Source of the DNA: Pseudomonas pisciculturae
GTDB lineage: Bacteria; Pseudomonadota; Gammaproteobacteria; Pseudomonadales; Pseudomonadaceae
NCBI RefSeq assembly: GCF_015461805.1
Contig: NZ_JACVZE010000009.1
Coordinates: forward strand, 1 to 64,000
Reading direction: 5' to 3'
Length of the DNA stretch: 64,000 nt
Shown one piece after another: positions 20,724 through 28,913 of the stretch; position 1 is the stretch's first letter, and every line of letters begins with the position of its first letter. A program made the translations under genes and the position numbers. The notes below the pieces were generated by a model. That model did no database searches. It was not told the DNA's origin and saw only the letters and a list, made by a program, of their open reading frames with translations.

Positions 20724-21326
20724 ATGCAATTAAATGTAAATGACGCTCAAGCGATCGAAGTTTCCGAACTGACATTTGGCGGCGAATTCAACGAGACGCT
20801 GGTTCACCAAGCAGTCGTGGCCTACATGGCCGGCGGCCGTCAAGGTAGCAAGCAGCAAAAGACCCGTTCCGACGTACGTGGTGGCGGTAAGCGCCCTTGG
20901 CGTCAGAAAGGCACTGGCCGTGCTCGTGCCGGTACTATCCGTAGCCCAATCTGGCGTGGCGGCGGTACCACTTTCGCAGCTCGTCCACAGGATCACTCTC
21001 AGAAGCTCAACAAGAAGATGTATCGCGCAGCACTGCGCTCCATCCTTGCTGAACTCGTGCGTACTGATCGTCTGGTCGTGGTTCAAGACTTCGCTGTTGA
21101 AAGTCCAAAGACCAAAGATCTGCTGGGCAAACTGAACAACATGAGCCTGACCGACGTTTTGATCGTGTCTGAAGCTGTTGATCAGAACCTGTACCTGGCT
21201 GCTCGTAACCTGCCACACGTTGATGTACGTGACGTGCAAGGTTCCGATCCAGTTAGTCTGATCGCATACGACAAGGTGTTGATCACCGTGTCGGCCGTGA
21301 AGAAATTCGAGGAGCTGCTGGGATGA
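20724..21326 (+). CDS. rplD: 50S ribosomal protein L4
   Basis: 200 residues. L4 lines the peptide exit tunnel and in E. coli regulates the S10 operon. The tunnel loop [29 protein letters not shown] (about 54-82) is intact, without the changes that give macrolide resistance. It begins [20 protein letters not shown]. It overlaps rplW by 4 bases (ATGA), so the two are coupled. Confidence 0.97.
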
Positions 21327-21622
21327 ACCAGGAACGCGTATTTAAAGTTCTGCTTGGCCCGCACGTTTCCGAAAAGGCTACGGTTCTGGCTGACAAGAAA
21401 GGCCAGTTCGTTTTCAAGGTTGCAACTGACGCAACCAAGCTGGAAATCAAGAAGGCCGTCGAAAGCCTGTTCAGCGTGAAAGTAGAGCGTGTTACTACCC
21501 TGAATGTTCTGGGTAAGAGCAAGCGCACTGCTCGCGGTCTGGGCAAGCGTAATGACTGGAAGAAGGCAGTTATCTCCCTTCAGCCAGGCCAAGATCTCGA
21601 TTTCAGCAGCAGTGCTGAGTAA
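21323..21622 (+). CDS. rplW: 50S ribosomal protein L23
   Basis: 99 residues. L23 sits at the tunnel exit and docks trigger factor and SRP. The N-terminus [20 protein letters not shown] is typical, including the conserved VSEKAT with the docking glutamate. [30 protein letters not shown] follows. The start overlaps the rplD stop (ATGA). rplB follows after 14 bases. Confidence 0.97.
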
Positions 21623-21636
21623 GGAAGGGGTGCATC

Positions 21637-22461
21637 ATGGCAATCGTTAAATGCAAACCGACTTCCCCTGGCCGCCGTTTTGTGGTCAAGGTGGTCAACC
21701 AGGAGCTGCATAAAGGCGCTCCTCACGCACCGCTGCTCGAGAAAAAATCGAAGACTGGTGGTCGTAACAATAATGGTCGTATTACCACTCGTCACATTGG
21801 TGGTGGCCATAAGCAGCATTATCGTCTGGTCGACTTCCGTCGCAACGACAAAGATGGCATCTCTGCCACTGTCGAGCGTATCGAATACGATCCAAACCGT
21901 ACTGCTCACATCGCTCTGCTGCTGTACGCAGATGGCGAGCGTCGCTACATCATCGCCCCTAAAGGCGTGAGCGCTGGCGACCAGCTGATCGCAGGTGCTT
22001 TGGCACCGATCAAGCCGGGCAACGCTCTGCAACTGCGTAACATTCCAGTTGGTAGCACCGTACACGGCATCGAATTGAAGCCAGGTAAAGGCGCGCAAAT
22101 CGCTCGTTCCGCTGGTGCTTCGGCTCAGCTGATCGCTCGTGAAGGTGTCTACGTGACCCTGCGTCTGCGTTCTGGTGAGATGCGTAAAGTGCTGGCTGAA
22201 TGCCGCGCGACCCTGGGCGAAGTCTCGAACTCCGAGCACAGCCTGCGTTCGCTGGGTAAAGCTGGTGCCAAACGCTGGCGTGGCGTTCGCCCAACCGTTC
22301 GTGGTGTTGCCATGAACCCGGTTGACCACCCACACGGTGGTGGTGAAGGTCGTACCTCTGGTGGTCGTCATCCGGTATCGCCATGGGGCTTCCCGACTAA
22401 GGGCGCGAAGACTCGTGGTAATAAGCGTACCGACAAAATGATCGTCCGTCGTCGCAAGTAA
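21637..22461 (+). CDS. rplB: 50S ribosomal protein L2
   Basis: 274 residues. L2 is needed for subunit association and peptidyl-transferase activity. Clear landmarks are KSKTGGRNNNGRITTRHIGGGHKQHYRLVDF near residue 40 and the C-terminal MNPVDHPHGGGEGR with the critical histidine (about 229). It is followed 16 bases later by rpsS in the S10 operon. Confidence 0.98.
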   Translation: MAIVKCKPTSPGRRFVVKVVNQELHKGAPHAPLLEKKSKTGGRNNNGRITTRHIGGGHKQHYRLVDFRRNDKDGISATVERIEYDPNRTAHIALLLYADGERRYIIAPKGVSAGDQLIAGALAPIKPGNALQLRNIPVGSTVHGIELKPGKGAQIARSAGASAQLIAREGVYVTLRLRSGEMRKVLAECRATLGEVSNSEHSLRSLGKAGAKRWRGVRPTVRGVAMNPVDHPHGGGEGRTSGGRHPVSPWGFPTKGAKTRGNKRTDKMIVRRRK

Positions 22462-22477
22462 ATAGAGGGATACGACA

Positions 22478-22753
22478 GTGCCACGTTCTCTGAAAAAAGG
22501 TCCTTTTATTGATCTTCACCTACTGAAGAAGATCGAAGTGGCGGCGGAAAAGAACGATCGCAAACCAGTTAAAACCTGGTCGCGTCGTTCGATGATCCTG
22601 CCACAAATGGTCGGTCTGACCATCGCAGTACACAACGGTCGTCAACACGTCCCAGTTCTCGTTAACGAAGACATGGTCGGCCACAAACTGGGCGAGTTTG
22701 CCGGTACCCGCACTTATCGTGGGCACGTGGCAGACAAGAAAGCCAAGCGTTAA
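22478..22753 (+). CDS. rpsS: 30S ribosomal protein S19
   Basis: 91 residues, GTG start fixed by the conserved PRSLKKGPFIDLHLLKKIE. S19 forms a dimer with S13 in the 30S head and touches bridge B1a. The core RRSMILPQMVGLTIAVHNGRQHVPVLVNEDMVGHKLGEFAGTRTYRGH is unmistakable. rplV starts 11 bases after the stop. Confidence 0.97.
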   Translation: MPRSLKKGPFIDLHLLKKIEVAAEKNDRKPVKTWSRRSMILPQMVGLTIAVHNGRQHVPVLVNEDMVGHKLGEFAGTRTYRGHVADKKAKR

Positions 22754-22764
22754 GGGGTTAGGAA

Positions 22765-23097
22765 ATGGAAGTAGCCGCTAAGTTGTCGGGCGCTCGAATC
22801 TCCGCCCAGAAAGCCCGCTTGGTCGCCGACCAGATCCGCGGGAAGAAGGTGGGCGAAGCGCTCAACCTGTTGGCTTTCAGCAGTAAGAAAGCCGCCGAGA
22901 TCATGAAGAAAGTGCTGGAGTCGGCCGTAGCCAACGCCGAGCATAACGAAGGCGCAGACGTTGATGACCTGAAGGTCAGCACCGTTTTCGTCAACGAAGG
23001 GCGTTCGCTGAAGCGCATCATGCCACGTGCCAAAGGCCGTGCTGATCGCATCGTCAAGCGGTCTTGCCATATCACTGTCAAGGTTGCTGACAAGTAA
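22765..23097 (+). CDS. rplV: 50S ribosomal protein L22
   Basis: 110 residues. The beta-hairpin of L22 lines the exit tunnel near the constriction. The sequence [27 protein letters not shown] and the hairpin segment [31 protein letters not shown] are intact, without macrolide-resistance deletions. It is tightly packed: 11 bases after rpsS and 13 before rpsC. Confidence 0.97.
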
Positions 23098-23110
23098 CGG
23101 AGTCGAAGAG

Positions 23111-23797
23111 ATGGGTCAGAAAGTACATCCCATTGGCATTCGCCTGGGAATCGTCAAGGAGCACACCTCCGTCTGGTACGCAGACGGTCGGACTTATGCG
23201 GACTACTTGTTCGCTGATCTGAAGGTGCGTGAGTATCTCCAAGACAAACTAAAAAGCGCGTCCGTAAGCCGTATCGATATCCATCGTCCGGCACAAACTG
23301 CACGTATCACCATCCACACCGCTCGTCCAGGTATCGTTATCGGGAAGAAAGGTGAAGATGTTGAGAAACTGCGTCAGGACCTGACCAAGCAAATGGGTGT
23401 GCCTGTGCACATCAATATCGAAGAGATCCGTAAGCCGGAGCTCGACGGTATGCTGGTTGCGCAGAGCGTAGCTCAGCAGCTGGAGCGTCGCGTAATGTTC
23501 CGTCGTGCTATGAAGCGCGCCGTACAGAACGCCATGCGCATTGGTGCCAAAGGCATCAAAATCCAAGTGAGCGGTCGTCTCGGCGGTGCTGAAATCGCAC
23601 GTACTGAATGGTATCGCGAAGGTCGTGTGCCACTGCACACCCTGCGTGCCGACATCGACTATGCCAACTACGAAGCTCACACCACTTACGGTGTGATCGG
23701 TGTAAAGGTTTGGATCTTCAAAGGCGAAGTAATTGGTGGTCGCCAAGAAGAACTGAAACCACAAGCACCAGCGCCTCGTAAAAAAGCTGCTAAGTAA
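23111..23797 (+). CDS. rpsC: 30S ribosomal protein S3
   Basis: 228 residues. S3 is at the mRNA entry channel with helicase activity. The conserved [24 protein letters not shown] fixes the start at 23111 although the frame stays open upstream into rplV. The type-II KH domain includes [17 protein letters not shown] (about 78-94). The lysine/proline-rich tail is [12 protein letters not shown]. It is followed by rplP after 12 bases. Confidence 0.97.
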
Positions 23798-23809
23798 GGG
23801 GTACGCCAA

Positions 23810-24223
23810 ATGTTGCAACCAAAGCGTACGAAGTTCCGCAAGCAGATGACAGGCCACAACCGTGGTCTGGCTCAGCGCGGTAGCAAAGTCAGCTTCGGCG
23901 AGTTCGCGCTGAAGTCTGTAGCTCGTGGTCGTCTCACCGCTCGTCAGATCGAGTCAGCGCGTCGTGCTCTGACCCGTCACGTAAAACGTGGCGGCAAGAT
24001 CTGGATCCGTGTATTCCCGGACAAGCCGATCTCCAAAAAACCTCTCGAGGTTCGGATGGGTAAAGGTAAGGGTAACGTGGAATACTGGGTAGCCCAGATT
24101 CAGCCAGGCAAAGTCCTGTATGAAATCGAGGGTGTAACTGAAGAGCTGGCGCGTGAGGCTTTTGCCCTGGCTGCTGCAAAGCTGCCGCTCGCCACCGCCT
24201 TTGTTAAACGGACGGTGATGTGA
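23810..24223 (+). CDS. rplP: 50S ribosomal protein L16
   Basis: 137 residues. L16 helps position A-site tRNA at the peptidyl-transferase centre. Landmarks are [24 protein letters not shown], the [45 protein letters not shown] block with the arginine (about 81) hydroxylated in E. coli, and a C-terminal [14 protein letters not shown]. Its stop overlaps the rpmC start by one base (TGATG). Confidence 0.97.
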
Positions 24224-24414
24224 TGAAAGCGAATGAACTTCGTGAAAAATCCGCACAGCAGCTGAACGAGCAACTGCTCGGCCTGCTGCGCGACCAGTTC
24301 AATCTGCGTATGCAGAAAGCAACTGGCCAGTTGGGGCAGTCTCATCTGCTCTCGCAAGTTAAGCGTGACATCGCTCGCGTGAAGACTGTGCTCAACCAGC
24401 AGGCAGGTAAGTGA
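24223..24414 (+). CDS. rpmC: 50S ribosomal protein L29
   Basis: 63 residues. L29 is a helical protein at the tunnel exit next to L23. The sequence [37 protein letters not shown] is typical. A GTG one codon upstream is in frame, but the ATG at 24223 matches the family N-terminus and overlaps the rplP stop. rpsQ follows after two bases. Confidence 0.96.
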
Positions 24415-24416
24415 TC

Positions 24417-24683
24417 ATGGCTGAAGCCGAAAAGACTGTCCGTACGCTGACTGGCCGTGTTGTCAGCGACAAGATGGACAAAACCATCACCGTTTTGATC
24501 GAGCGTCGCGTTAAGCACCCGATCTACGGTAAATATGTTAAGCGTTCGACTAAGCTGCACGCGCACGACGAAACCAATCAGTGCCACATCGGCGACAAAG
24601 TCACTATTCGTGAAACTCGTCCGCTGGCCAAGACTAAGTCTTGGGCACTGGTTGATGTTCTCGAACGCGCTGTGGAAGTCTAA
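24417..24683 (+). CDS. rpsQ: 30S ribosomal protein S17
   Basis: 88 residues. S17 is an early 16S rRNA-binding OB-fold protein. The conserved core is LTGRVVSDKMDKTITVLIERRVKHPIYGKYVKRSTKLHAHDE. The ATG at 24417 (MAEAEKTVRT) is chosen over an in-frame GTG two codons upstream, which lies inside the end of rpmC. It is the last gene of the classical S10 group; rplN follows after 23 bases without a visible terminator. Confidence 0.96.
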   Translation: MAEAEKTVRTLTGRVVSDKMDKTITVLIERRVKHPIYGKYVKRSTKLHAHDETNQCHIGDKVTIRETRPLAKTKSWALVDVLERAVEV

Positions 24684-24706
24684 GGACTAGGGGTCGGAGA
24701 AATTAT

Positions 24707-25075
24707 ATGATTCAGACTCAATCCATGCTCGATGTGGCCGATAACAGCGGCGCTCGCCGTGTTATGTGCATCAAGGTGCTGGGTGGCTCCCATCGTCGTT
24801 ACGCTGGTATCGGTGACATCATCAAAGTTACCGTCAAGGAAGCAATTCCTCGCGGTAAAGTGAAAAAAGGCCAAGTGATGACTGCTGTTGTAGTCCGCAC
24901 TCGTCACGGCGTTCGCCGTGCTGATGGCTCCATTATCCGCTTTGATGGCAACGCTGCTGTTCTTCTGAACAACAAGCAAGAGCCGATCGGCACCCGTATC
25001 TTTGGGCCAGTGACCCGTGAACTTCGTACTGAGAAGTTCATGAAGATCGTCTCGCTCGCCCCAGAAGTGCTGTAA
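24707..25075 (+). CDS. rplN: 50S ribosomal protein L14
   Basis: 122 residues. L14 is at the subunit interface and is the target of RsfS silencing factor. It shows MIQTQSMLDVADNSGARRVMCIKVLGGSHRRYAGIGDIIKVTVKEAIPRGKVKKGQV, an invariant family block. It is the first gene of the classical spc group, but here it runs on from S10 without a clear break. rplX follows after 11 bases. Confidence 0.97.
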   Translation: MIQTQSMLDVADNSGARRVMCIKVLGGSHRRYAGIGDIIKVTVKEAIPRGKVKKGQVMTAVVVRTRHGVRRADGSIIRFDGNAAVLLNNKQEPIGTRIFGPVTRELRTEKFMKIVSLAPEVL

Positions 25076-25086
25076 GGAGATCCGAC

Positions 25087-25401
25087 ATGCAAAAGATTCG
25101 TCGTGACGACGAGATCATCGTGATCGCCGGCAAAGACAAAGGTAAGCGCGGTAAGGTGCTTAAGGTTCTCGCTAATAACCGTCTGGTTATCGGTGGTCTG
25201 AACCTGGTTAAGCGTCATACCAAGCCTAACCCGATGTCGGGCGTGCAGGGCGGTATCGTCGAGAAAGAAGCTCCGCTGGATGCTTCTAACGTCGCCATCT
25301 TCAACGGCGAAACCAACAAGGCTGACCGCGTTGGTTTCAAAGTAGAAGACGGTAAGAAAATTCGTGTCTTCAAGTCGACCCAAAAAGCGGTTGATGCTTG
25401 A
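25087..25401 (+). CDS. rplX: 50S ribosomal protein L24
   Basis: 104 residues. L24 is an assembly initiator with a KOW domain near the tunnel exit. The KOW motif DEIIVIAGKDKGKRGKVLKVL is at residues 7-27, followed by KRHTKPNPMSGVQGGIVEKEAPL. In E. coli the S8 repressor site lies at the rplX-rplE boundary; the 22-base gap here was not analysed for it. Confidence 0.97.
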   Translation: MQKIRRDDEIIVIAGKDKGKRGKVLKVLANNRLVIGGLNLVKRHTKPNPMSGVQGGIVEKEAPLDASNVAIFNGETNKADRVGFKVEDGKKIRVFKSTQKAVDA

Positions 25402-25423
25402 ACACTGCTAGGTAGATTAGACC

Positions 25424-25963
25424 ATGGCACGACTACAAGAGATTTACCGGAAGGAAATCGCCCCTAAGCTTAAGGAAGAACTTAAGCTTGGGAACGTGAT
25501 GGAAGTTCCGCGCGTTACCAAAATCACCCTGAACATGGGTCTGGGCGAAGCGATCGGCGACAAAAAAGTCATCGAGCACGCTGTTGCTGACCTGGAAAAG
25601 ATCACCGGCCAGAAAGTCGTTGTGACCTACGCTCGCAAATCCATCGCTGGCTTTAAAGTCCGTGAAGGTTGGCCGATCGGCGTCAAAGTGACCCTGCGCC
25701 GTGAGCGTATGTACGAATTCCTGGATCGTCTGCTGTCGATCTCCCTGCCTCGGGTTCGCGACTTCCGCGGCCTGAATGCCAAGTCCTTCGATGGTCGTGG
25801 TAACTACAGCATGGGCGTGAAAGAGCAGATCATCTTCCCGGAAATCGACTACGACAAGATCGATGCTCTCCGCGGTCTGGACATCACCCTGACCACCACT
25901 GCCAAGAACGATGATGAAGGTCGCGCCCTGTTGCGTGCTTTCAAATTCCCGTTCCGCAACTGA
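25424..25963 (+). CDS. rplE: 50S ribosomal protein L5
   Basis: 179 residues. L5 binds 5S rRNA and forms bridge B1b. The sequence LQEIYRKEIAPKLKEELKLGNVMEVPRVTKITLNMGLGEA and the loop GWPIGVKVTLRRERMYEFLDRLL and DFRGLNAKSFDGRGNYSMGVKEQIIFPEI are standard. rpsN follows after 13 bases. Confidence 0.97.
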   Translation: MARLQEIYRKEIAPKLKEELKLGNVMEVPRVTKITLNMGLGEAIGDKKVIEHAVADLEKITGQKVVVTYARKSIAGFKVREGWPIGVKVTLRRERMYEFLDRLLSISLPRVRDFRGLNAKSFDGRGNYSMGVKEQIIFPEIDYDKIDALRGLDITLTTTAKNDDEGRALLRAFKFPFRN

Positions 25964-25976
25964 TTGGAGTAGGACC

Positions 25977-26282
25977 ATGGCCAAGATGAGCATGAAAAAC
26001 CGCGAGCTGAAGCGTCAGCTCACGGTTGCCAAGTACGCCAAGAAGCGTGCAGCACTGAAAGCAATCATCGTTGATCTGAACGCAAGTCCAGAAGCGCGTT
26101 GGGAAGCTACAGTTGCACTGCAGAAGCAGCCACGTGACGCAAGCGCTGCGCGCATGCGTAACCGCTGCCGCCTGACTGGTCGTCCACACGGCGTTTACCG
26201 CAAGTTCGGCCTTGGCCGTAACAAGTTGCGTGAAGCGGCAATGCGTGGTGACGTACCGGGTCTGGTTAAAGCCAGCTGGTAA
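25977..26282 (+). CDS. rpsN: 30S ribosomal protein S14 (zinc-independent form)
   Basis: 101 residues. S14 is a head protein assembled late. The N-terminus AKMSMKNRELKRQLTVAKYAKKR fixes the ATG at 25977 (the frame is open upstream inside rplE). The C-terminal RNRCRLTGRPHGVYRKFGLGRNKLREAAMRGDVPGLVKASW is intact. The CxxC pairs of the short zinc-binding S14 are absent, so this is the long C-minus form, which does not need zinc. A terminator-like hairpin follows 64 bases after the stop, breaking the spc cluster. Confidence 0.97.
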   Translation: MAKMSMKNRELKRQLTVAKYAKKRAALKAIIVDLNASPEARWEATVALQKQPRDASAARMRNRCRLTGRPHGVYRKFGLGRNKLREAAMRGDVPGLVKASW

Positions 26283-26345
26283 GTACTTTCAGCGTCCAGG
26301 TGGTTGGGATCGCAATATAACGACCGCCGGTGACCTTGAATCTGG

Positions 26346-26371
26346 AACAAGCCCCTTTTGGGGCTTGTTTC
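26346..26371 (+). terminator. Terminator-like hairpin between rpsN and rpsH
   Basis: AACAAGCCCC, TTTT loop, GGGGCTTGTT, then TCATTTCC: a perfect 10-bp stem with a poor U-tract. It may terminate part of the S10-spc transcript. Its 3' arm overlaps the -35 of the next promoter. Confidence 0.75.
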
Positions 26372-26393
26372 ATTTCCGGAGTGTGTCTAAAAT
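26365..26393 (+). promoter_or_regulatory. Candidate sigma70 promoter for rpsH onward
   Basis: TTGTTT (26365-26370), 17-base spacer, TAAAAT (26388-26393), then the GC-rich ACGCGGCTCGCC. It would give a leader of about 90 bases before rpsH at 26490. The -35 lies in the hairpin's 3' arm, so reading through and initiating may be mutually exclusive states. Confidence 0.65.
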
Positions 26394-26489
26394 ACGCGGC
26401 TCGCCTGAGCCCGTGTTTTTTACGCGGAGATTCTCGGCGACAATATGTAGCCGCAAGGCTAATTTTTTTGTATTAGGAGCGTCTAGCCC

Positions 26490-26882
26490 ATGAGTATGCA
26501 GGACCCGTTAGCGGACATGCTAACTCGTATCCGTAATGCCCAGATGGCTGAAAAGTCCGTCGTGAGCATGCCATCTTCCAAGTTGAAGGTAGCTGTTGCC
26601 AAAGTCCTGAAAGACGAAGGCTACATTGCGGGTTATCAGATCAGCAGCGAAATCAAACCACTGCTGTCCATCGAGCTGAAGTACTTCGAAGGCCGTTCGG
26701 TCATCGAGGAAGTGAAGCGCGTTAGCCGTCCAGGCCTGCGTCAGTACAAGTCCGCTGAAGATCTGCCGAAAGTTCGTGGCGGTCTGGGCGTGTCTATCGT
26801 CTCCACCAACAAAGGTGTGATGACGGATCGTGCTGCGCGCGCTGCCGGTGTCGGCGGCGAAGTTCTTTGCACTGTGTTCTAA
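26490..26882 (+). CDS. rpsH: 30S ribosomal protein S8
   Basis: 130 residues. S8 binds the central domain of 16S rRNA and is the spc operon repressor in E. coli. It begins MSMQDPLADMLTRIRNAQMAEK and contains the C-terminal GGLGVSIVSTNKGVMTDRAARAAGVGGEVLCTVF (RNA-binding STNKG). It is separated from rpsN by 207 bases holding a hairpin and a promoter, an unusual break inside this cluster. rplF follows after 12 bases. Confidence 0.97.
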   Translation: MSMQDPLADMLTRIRNAQMAEKSVVSMPSSKLKVAVAKVLKDEGYIAGYQISSEIKPLLSIELKYFEGRSVIEEVKRVSRPGLRQYKSAEDLPKVRGGLGVSIVSTNKGVMTDRAARAAGVGGEVLCTVF

Positions 26883-26894
26883 GGGGGGATAAGC

Positions 26895-27428
26895 ATGTCT
26901 CGCGTCGCTAAGAACCCCGTTAAGCTGCCAGCCGGTGTCGAAGTCAAATTCGCAGGCCAACAGCTTTCGGTGAAGGGTGCCAAGGGTACTCTTGAACTGA
27001 ACATCCATTCGTCCGTTGAGATCGTTGAAGAAGCTGGTGAGCTGCGTTTCGCTGCTCGCAATGGCGATCAACAAACTCGCGCAATGGCCGGTACCACGCG
27101 TGCGTTGGTAAACAACATGGTCCAAGGCGTAAGCCAAGGCTTCGAGCGTAAGCTCCAGCTGGTCGGTGTTGGTTACAAAGCGCAAGCAAAAGGCACGGTT
27201 TTGAACCTGGCCCTTGGCTTCTCGCACCCAGTGGATTACGAACTGCCGGAAGGCATCACCGCTGAGACCCCTAGCCAGACCGATATCCTGATCAAGGGCA
27301 TCGATAAGCAGCTGGTAGGTCAAGTGGCCGCTGAGATCCGCGACTTCCGTCCACCAGAGCCGTACAAAGGCAAAGGTGTGCGCTACGCGGACGAAGTCGT
27401 CCGTCGTAAAGAAGCCAAGAAGAAGTAG
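26895..27428 (+). CDS. rplF: 50S ribosomal protein L6
   Basis: 177 residues. L6 is located near the sarcin-ricin loop. It has two similar domains. Landmarks are MSRVAKNPVKLPAGVEVKFAGQQLSVKGAKGTLEL and the C-terminal signature FRPPEPYKGKGVRYADEVVRRKEAKKK. It has an AGGGGGG ribosome site 8 bases before the start. rplR follows after 10 bases. Confidence 0.97.
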   Translation: MSRVAKNPVKLPAGVEVKFAGQQLSVKGAKGTLELNIHSSVEIVEEAGELRFAARNGDQQTRAMAGTTRALVNNMVQGVSQGFERKLQLVGVGYKAQAKGTVLNLALGFSHPVDYELPEGITAETPSQTDILIKGIDKQLVGQVAAEIRDFRPPEPYKGKGVRYADEVVRRKEAKKK

Positions 27429-27438
27429 GGCATAGCAA

Positions 27439-27789
27439 ATGACCGACAAAAAAGTTACTCGACTGCGTCGCGCTCGCAAAGCACGCCTGAAAATGCACGA
27501 ACTCGAAGTCGTGCGTCTCTGCGTGTTCCGCTCGTCGCAGCACATCTACGCCCAGGTCATCTCGGCCGACGGCAACAAAGTCCTGGCAAGCGCCTCGACT
27601 TTGGATAAAGAACTGCGTGATGGTGCCACTGGCAACATCGACGCGGCCACTAAGGTTGGCCAGCTGGTCGCTACGCGTGCTAAGGCCGCCGGCGTCTCGC
27701 AAGTGGCTTTCGACCGCTCTGGCTTCAAGTACCACGGTCGCGTGAAAGCGCTGGCTGATGCTGCTCGTGAAGCTGGGCTGGAGTTCTAA
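27439..27789 (+). CDS. rplR: 50S ribosomal protein L18
   Basis: 116 residues. L18 binds 5S rRNA together with L5. A basic N-terminus (DKKVTRLRRARKARLKMHEL) is followed by RLCVFRSSQHIYAQVISADGNKVLASASTLDKELRDG and the C-terminal FDRSGFKYHGRVKALADAAREAGLEF. rpsE follows after 3 bases. Confidence 0.97.
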   Translation: MTDKKVTRLRRARKARLKMHELEVVRLCVFRSSQHIYAQVISADGNKVLASASTLDKELRDGATGNIDAATKVGQLVATRAKAAGVSQVAFDRSGFKYHGRVKALADAAREAGLEF

Positions 27790-27792
27790 GTT

Positions 27793-28293
27793 ATGTCAAA
27801 TAACGACCAAAAGCGCGACGAAGGCTACATTGAGAAGCTGGTTCAAGTTAACCGCGTAGCCAAAACCGTTAAAGGCGGCCGTATCTTCACTTTCACCGCG
27901 TTGACCGTGGTTGGTGATGGTAAAGGCCGTGTTGGCTTCGGCCGTGGCAAGTCGCGTGAAGTGCCTGCTGCGATCCAGAAGGCAATGGAAGCTGCTCGTC
28001 GCAACATGATCCAAGTTGATCTGAACGGCACCACGCTGCAGTACGCAATGAAGTCCGCCCATGGCGCTTCGAAGGTGTACATGCAGCCTGCTTCTGAAGG
28101 TACCGGTATCATCGCTGGCGGCGCTATGCGTGCTGTCCTCGAAGTTGCTGGTGTTCAGAACGTTCTGGCCAAGTGCTACGGCTCGACTAACCCGGTAAAC
28201 GTGGTTCACGCCACTTTCAAAGGTTTGAAAGCTATGCAATCTCCTGAGTCCATCGCTGCTAAGCGTGGTCTGACTGTCAAGGAGATCTTCTGA
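27793..28293 (+). CDS. rpsE: 30S ribosomal protein S5
   Basis: 166 residues. S5 is a decoding-fidelity protein at the mRNA entry site. The double-stranded RNA-binding-like domain has EKLVQVNRVAKTVKGGRIFTFTALTVVGDGKGRVGFGRGKSREVPAAIQKAMEAAR. The spectinomycin loop residues (VAKTVKGGR) are wild type. The ATG is preceded by the rplR stop region. rpmD follows after 2 bases. Confidence 0.97.
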   Translation: MSNNDQKRDEGYIEKLVQVNRVAKTVKGGRIFTFTALTVVGDGKGRVGFGRGKSREVPAAIQKAMEAARRNMIQVDLNGTTLQYAMKSAHGASKVYMQPASEGTGIIAGGAMRAVLEVAGVQNVLAKCYGSTNPVNVVHATFKGLKAMQSPESIAAKRGLTVKEIF

Positions 28294-28295
28294 TC

Positions 28296-28472
28296 ATGGC
28301 TACCGTTAAAGTAACGCTGATCAAAAGCATGACCGGCCGCATCCCTAACCACAAACTGTGTGTTAAAGGTTTGGGTCTGCGTCGCATCGGTCACACTGTA
28401 GAAGTCCTGGATACTCCCGAGAATCGCGGGATGATCAACAAGGCTTACTACATGCTGCGTGTAGAGGGTTAA
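28296..28472 (+). CDS. rpmD: 50S ribosomal protein L30
   Basis: 58 residues. L30 binds 23S rRNA domain II. The translation begins MATVKVTLIKSMTGRIPNHK and includes CVKGLGLRRIGHTVEVLDTP and the end INKAYYMLRVEG, the complete standard L30. It sits 2 bases after rpsE and 3 before rplO, exactly where the spc operon places it. Confidence 0.96.
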   Translation: MATVKVTLIKSMTGRIPNHKLCVKGLGLRRIGHTVEVLDTPENRGMINKAYYMLRVEG

Positions 28473-28475
28473 TCG

Positions 28476-28913
28476 ATGAAACTCAATGATCTGAGTCCAG
28501 CGCCGGGTTCCCGTCGCGAAAAGCATCGTCCGGGCCGTGGTATCGGTAGCGGTTTGGGTAAGACTGGTGGCCGTGGCCACAAAGGTCAAACCTCCCGTTC
28601 CGGTGGCACCATCGCTCCAGGCTTTGAAGGCGGTCAACAGCCGCTGCATCGTCGCCTGCCTAAGTTCGGTTTCGTTTCCCTGAAAGCCATGGATCGCGCA
28701 GAAGTGCGTCTGTCCGAGCTGGCTAAAGTGGAAGGCGACATCGTTACTGTGCAGACCCTGAAAGATGCCAACGTGATCAACGTCAACGTACAGCGTGTGA
28801 AAATCATGCTGTCCGGTGAAGTGACTCGCGCTGTCACTATCGGCAAGGGAATCGGCGCCACCAAAGGTGCGCGTTCGGCTATCGAAGCAGCTGGCGGCAA
28901 GTTCGAGGAATAA
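28476..28913 (+). CDS. rplO: 50S ribosomal protein L15
   Basis: 145 residues. L15 is a late-assembly protein with a long glycine/arginine-rich N-terminal extension threading into 23S rRNA. It starts MKLNDLSPAPGSRREKHRPGRGIGSGLGKTGGRGHKGQ, followed by GFEGGQQPLHRRLPKFGF. The stop is directly followed, without a gap, by the secY ATG, so L15 and SecY are coupled. Confidence 0.97.
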   Translation: MKLNDLSPAPGSRREKHRPGRGIGSGLGKTGGRGHKGQTSRSGGTIAPGFEGGQQPLHRRLPKFGFVSLKAMDRAEVRLSELAKVEGDIVTVQTLKDANVINVNVQRVKIMLSGEVTRAVTIGKGIGATKGARSAIEAAGGKFEE

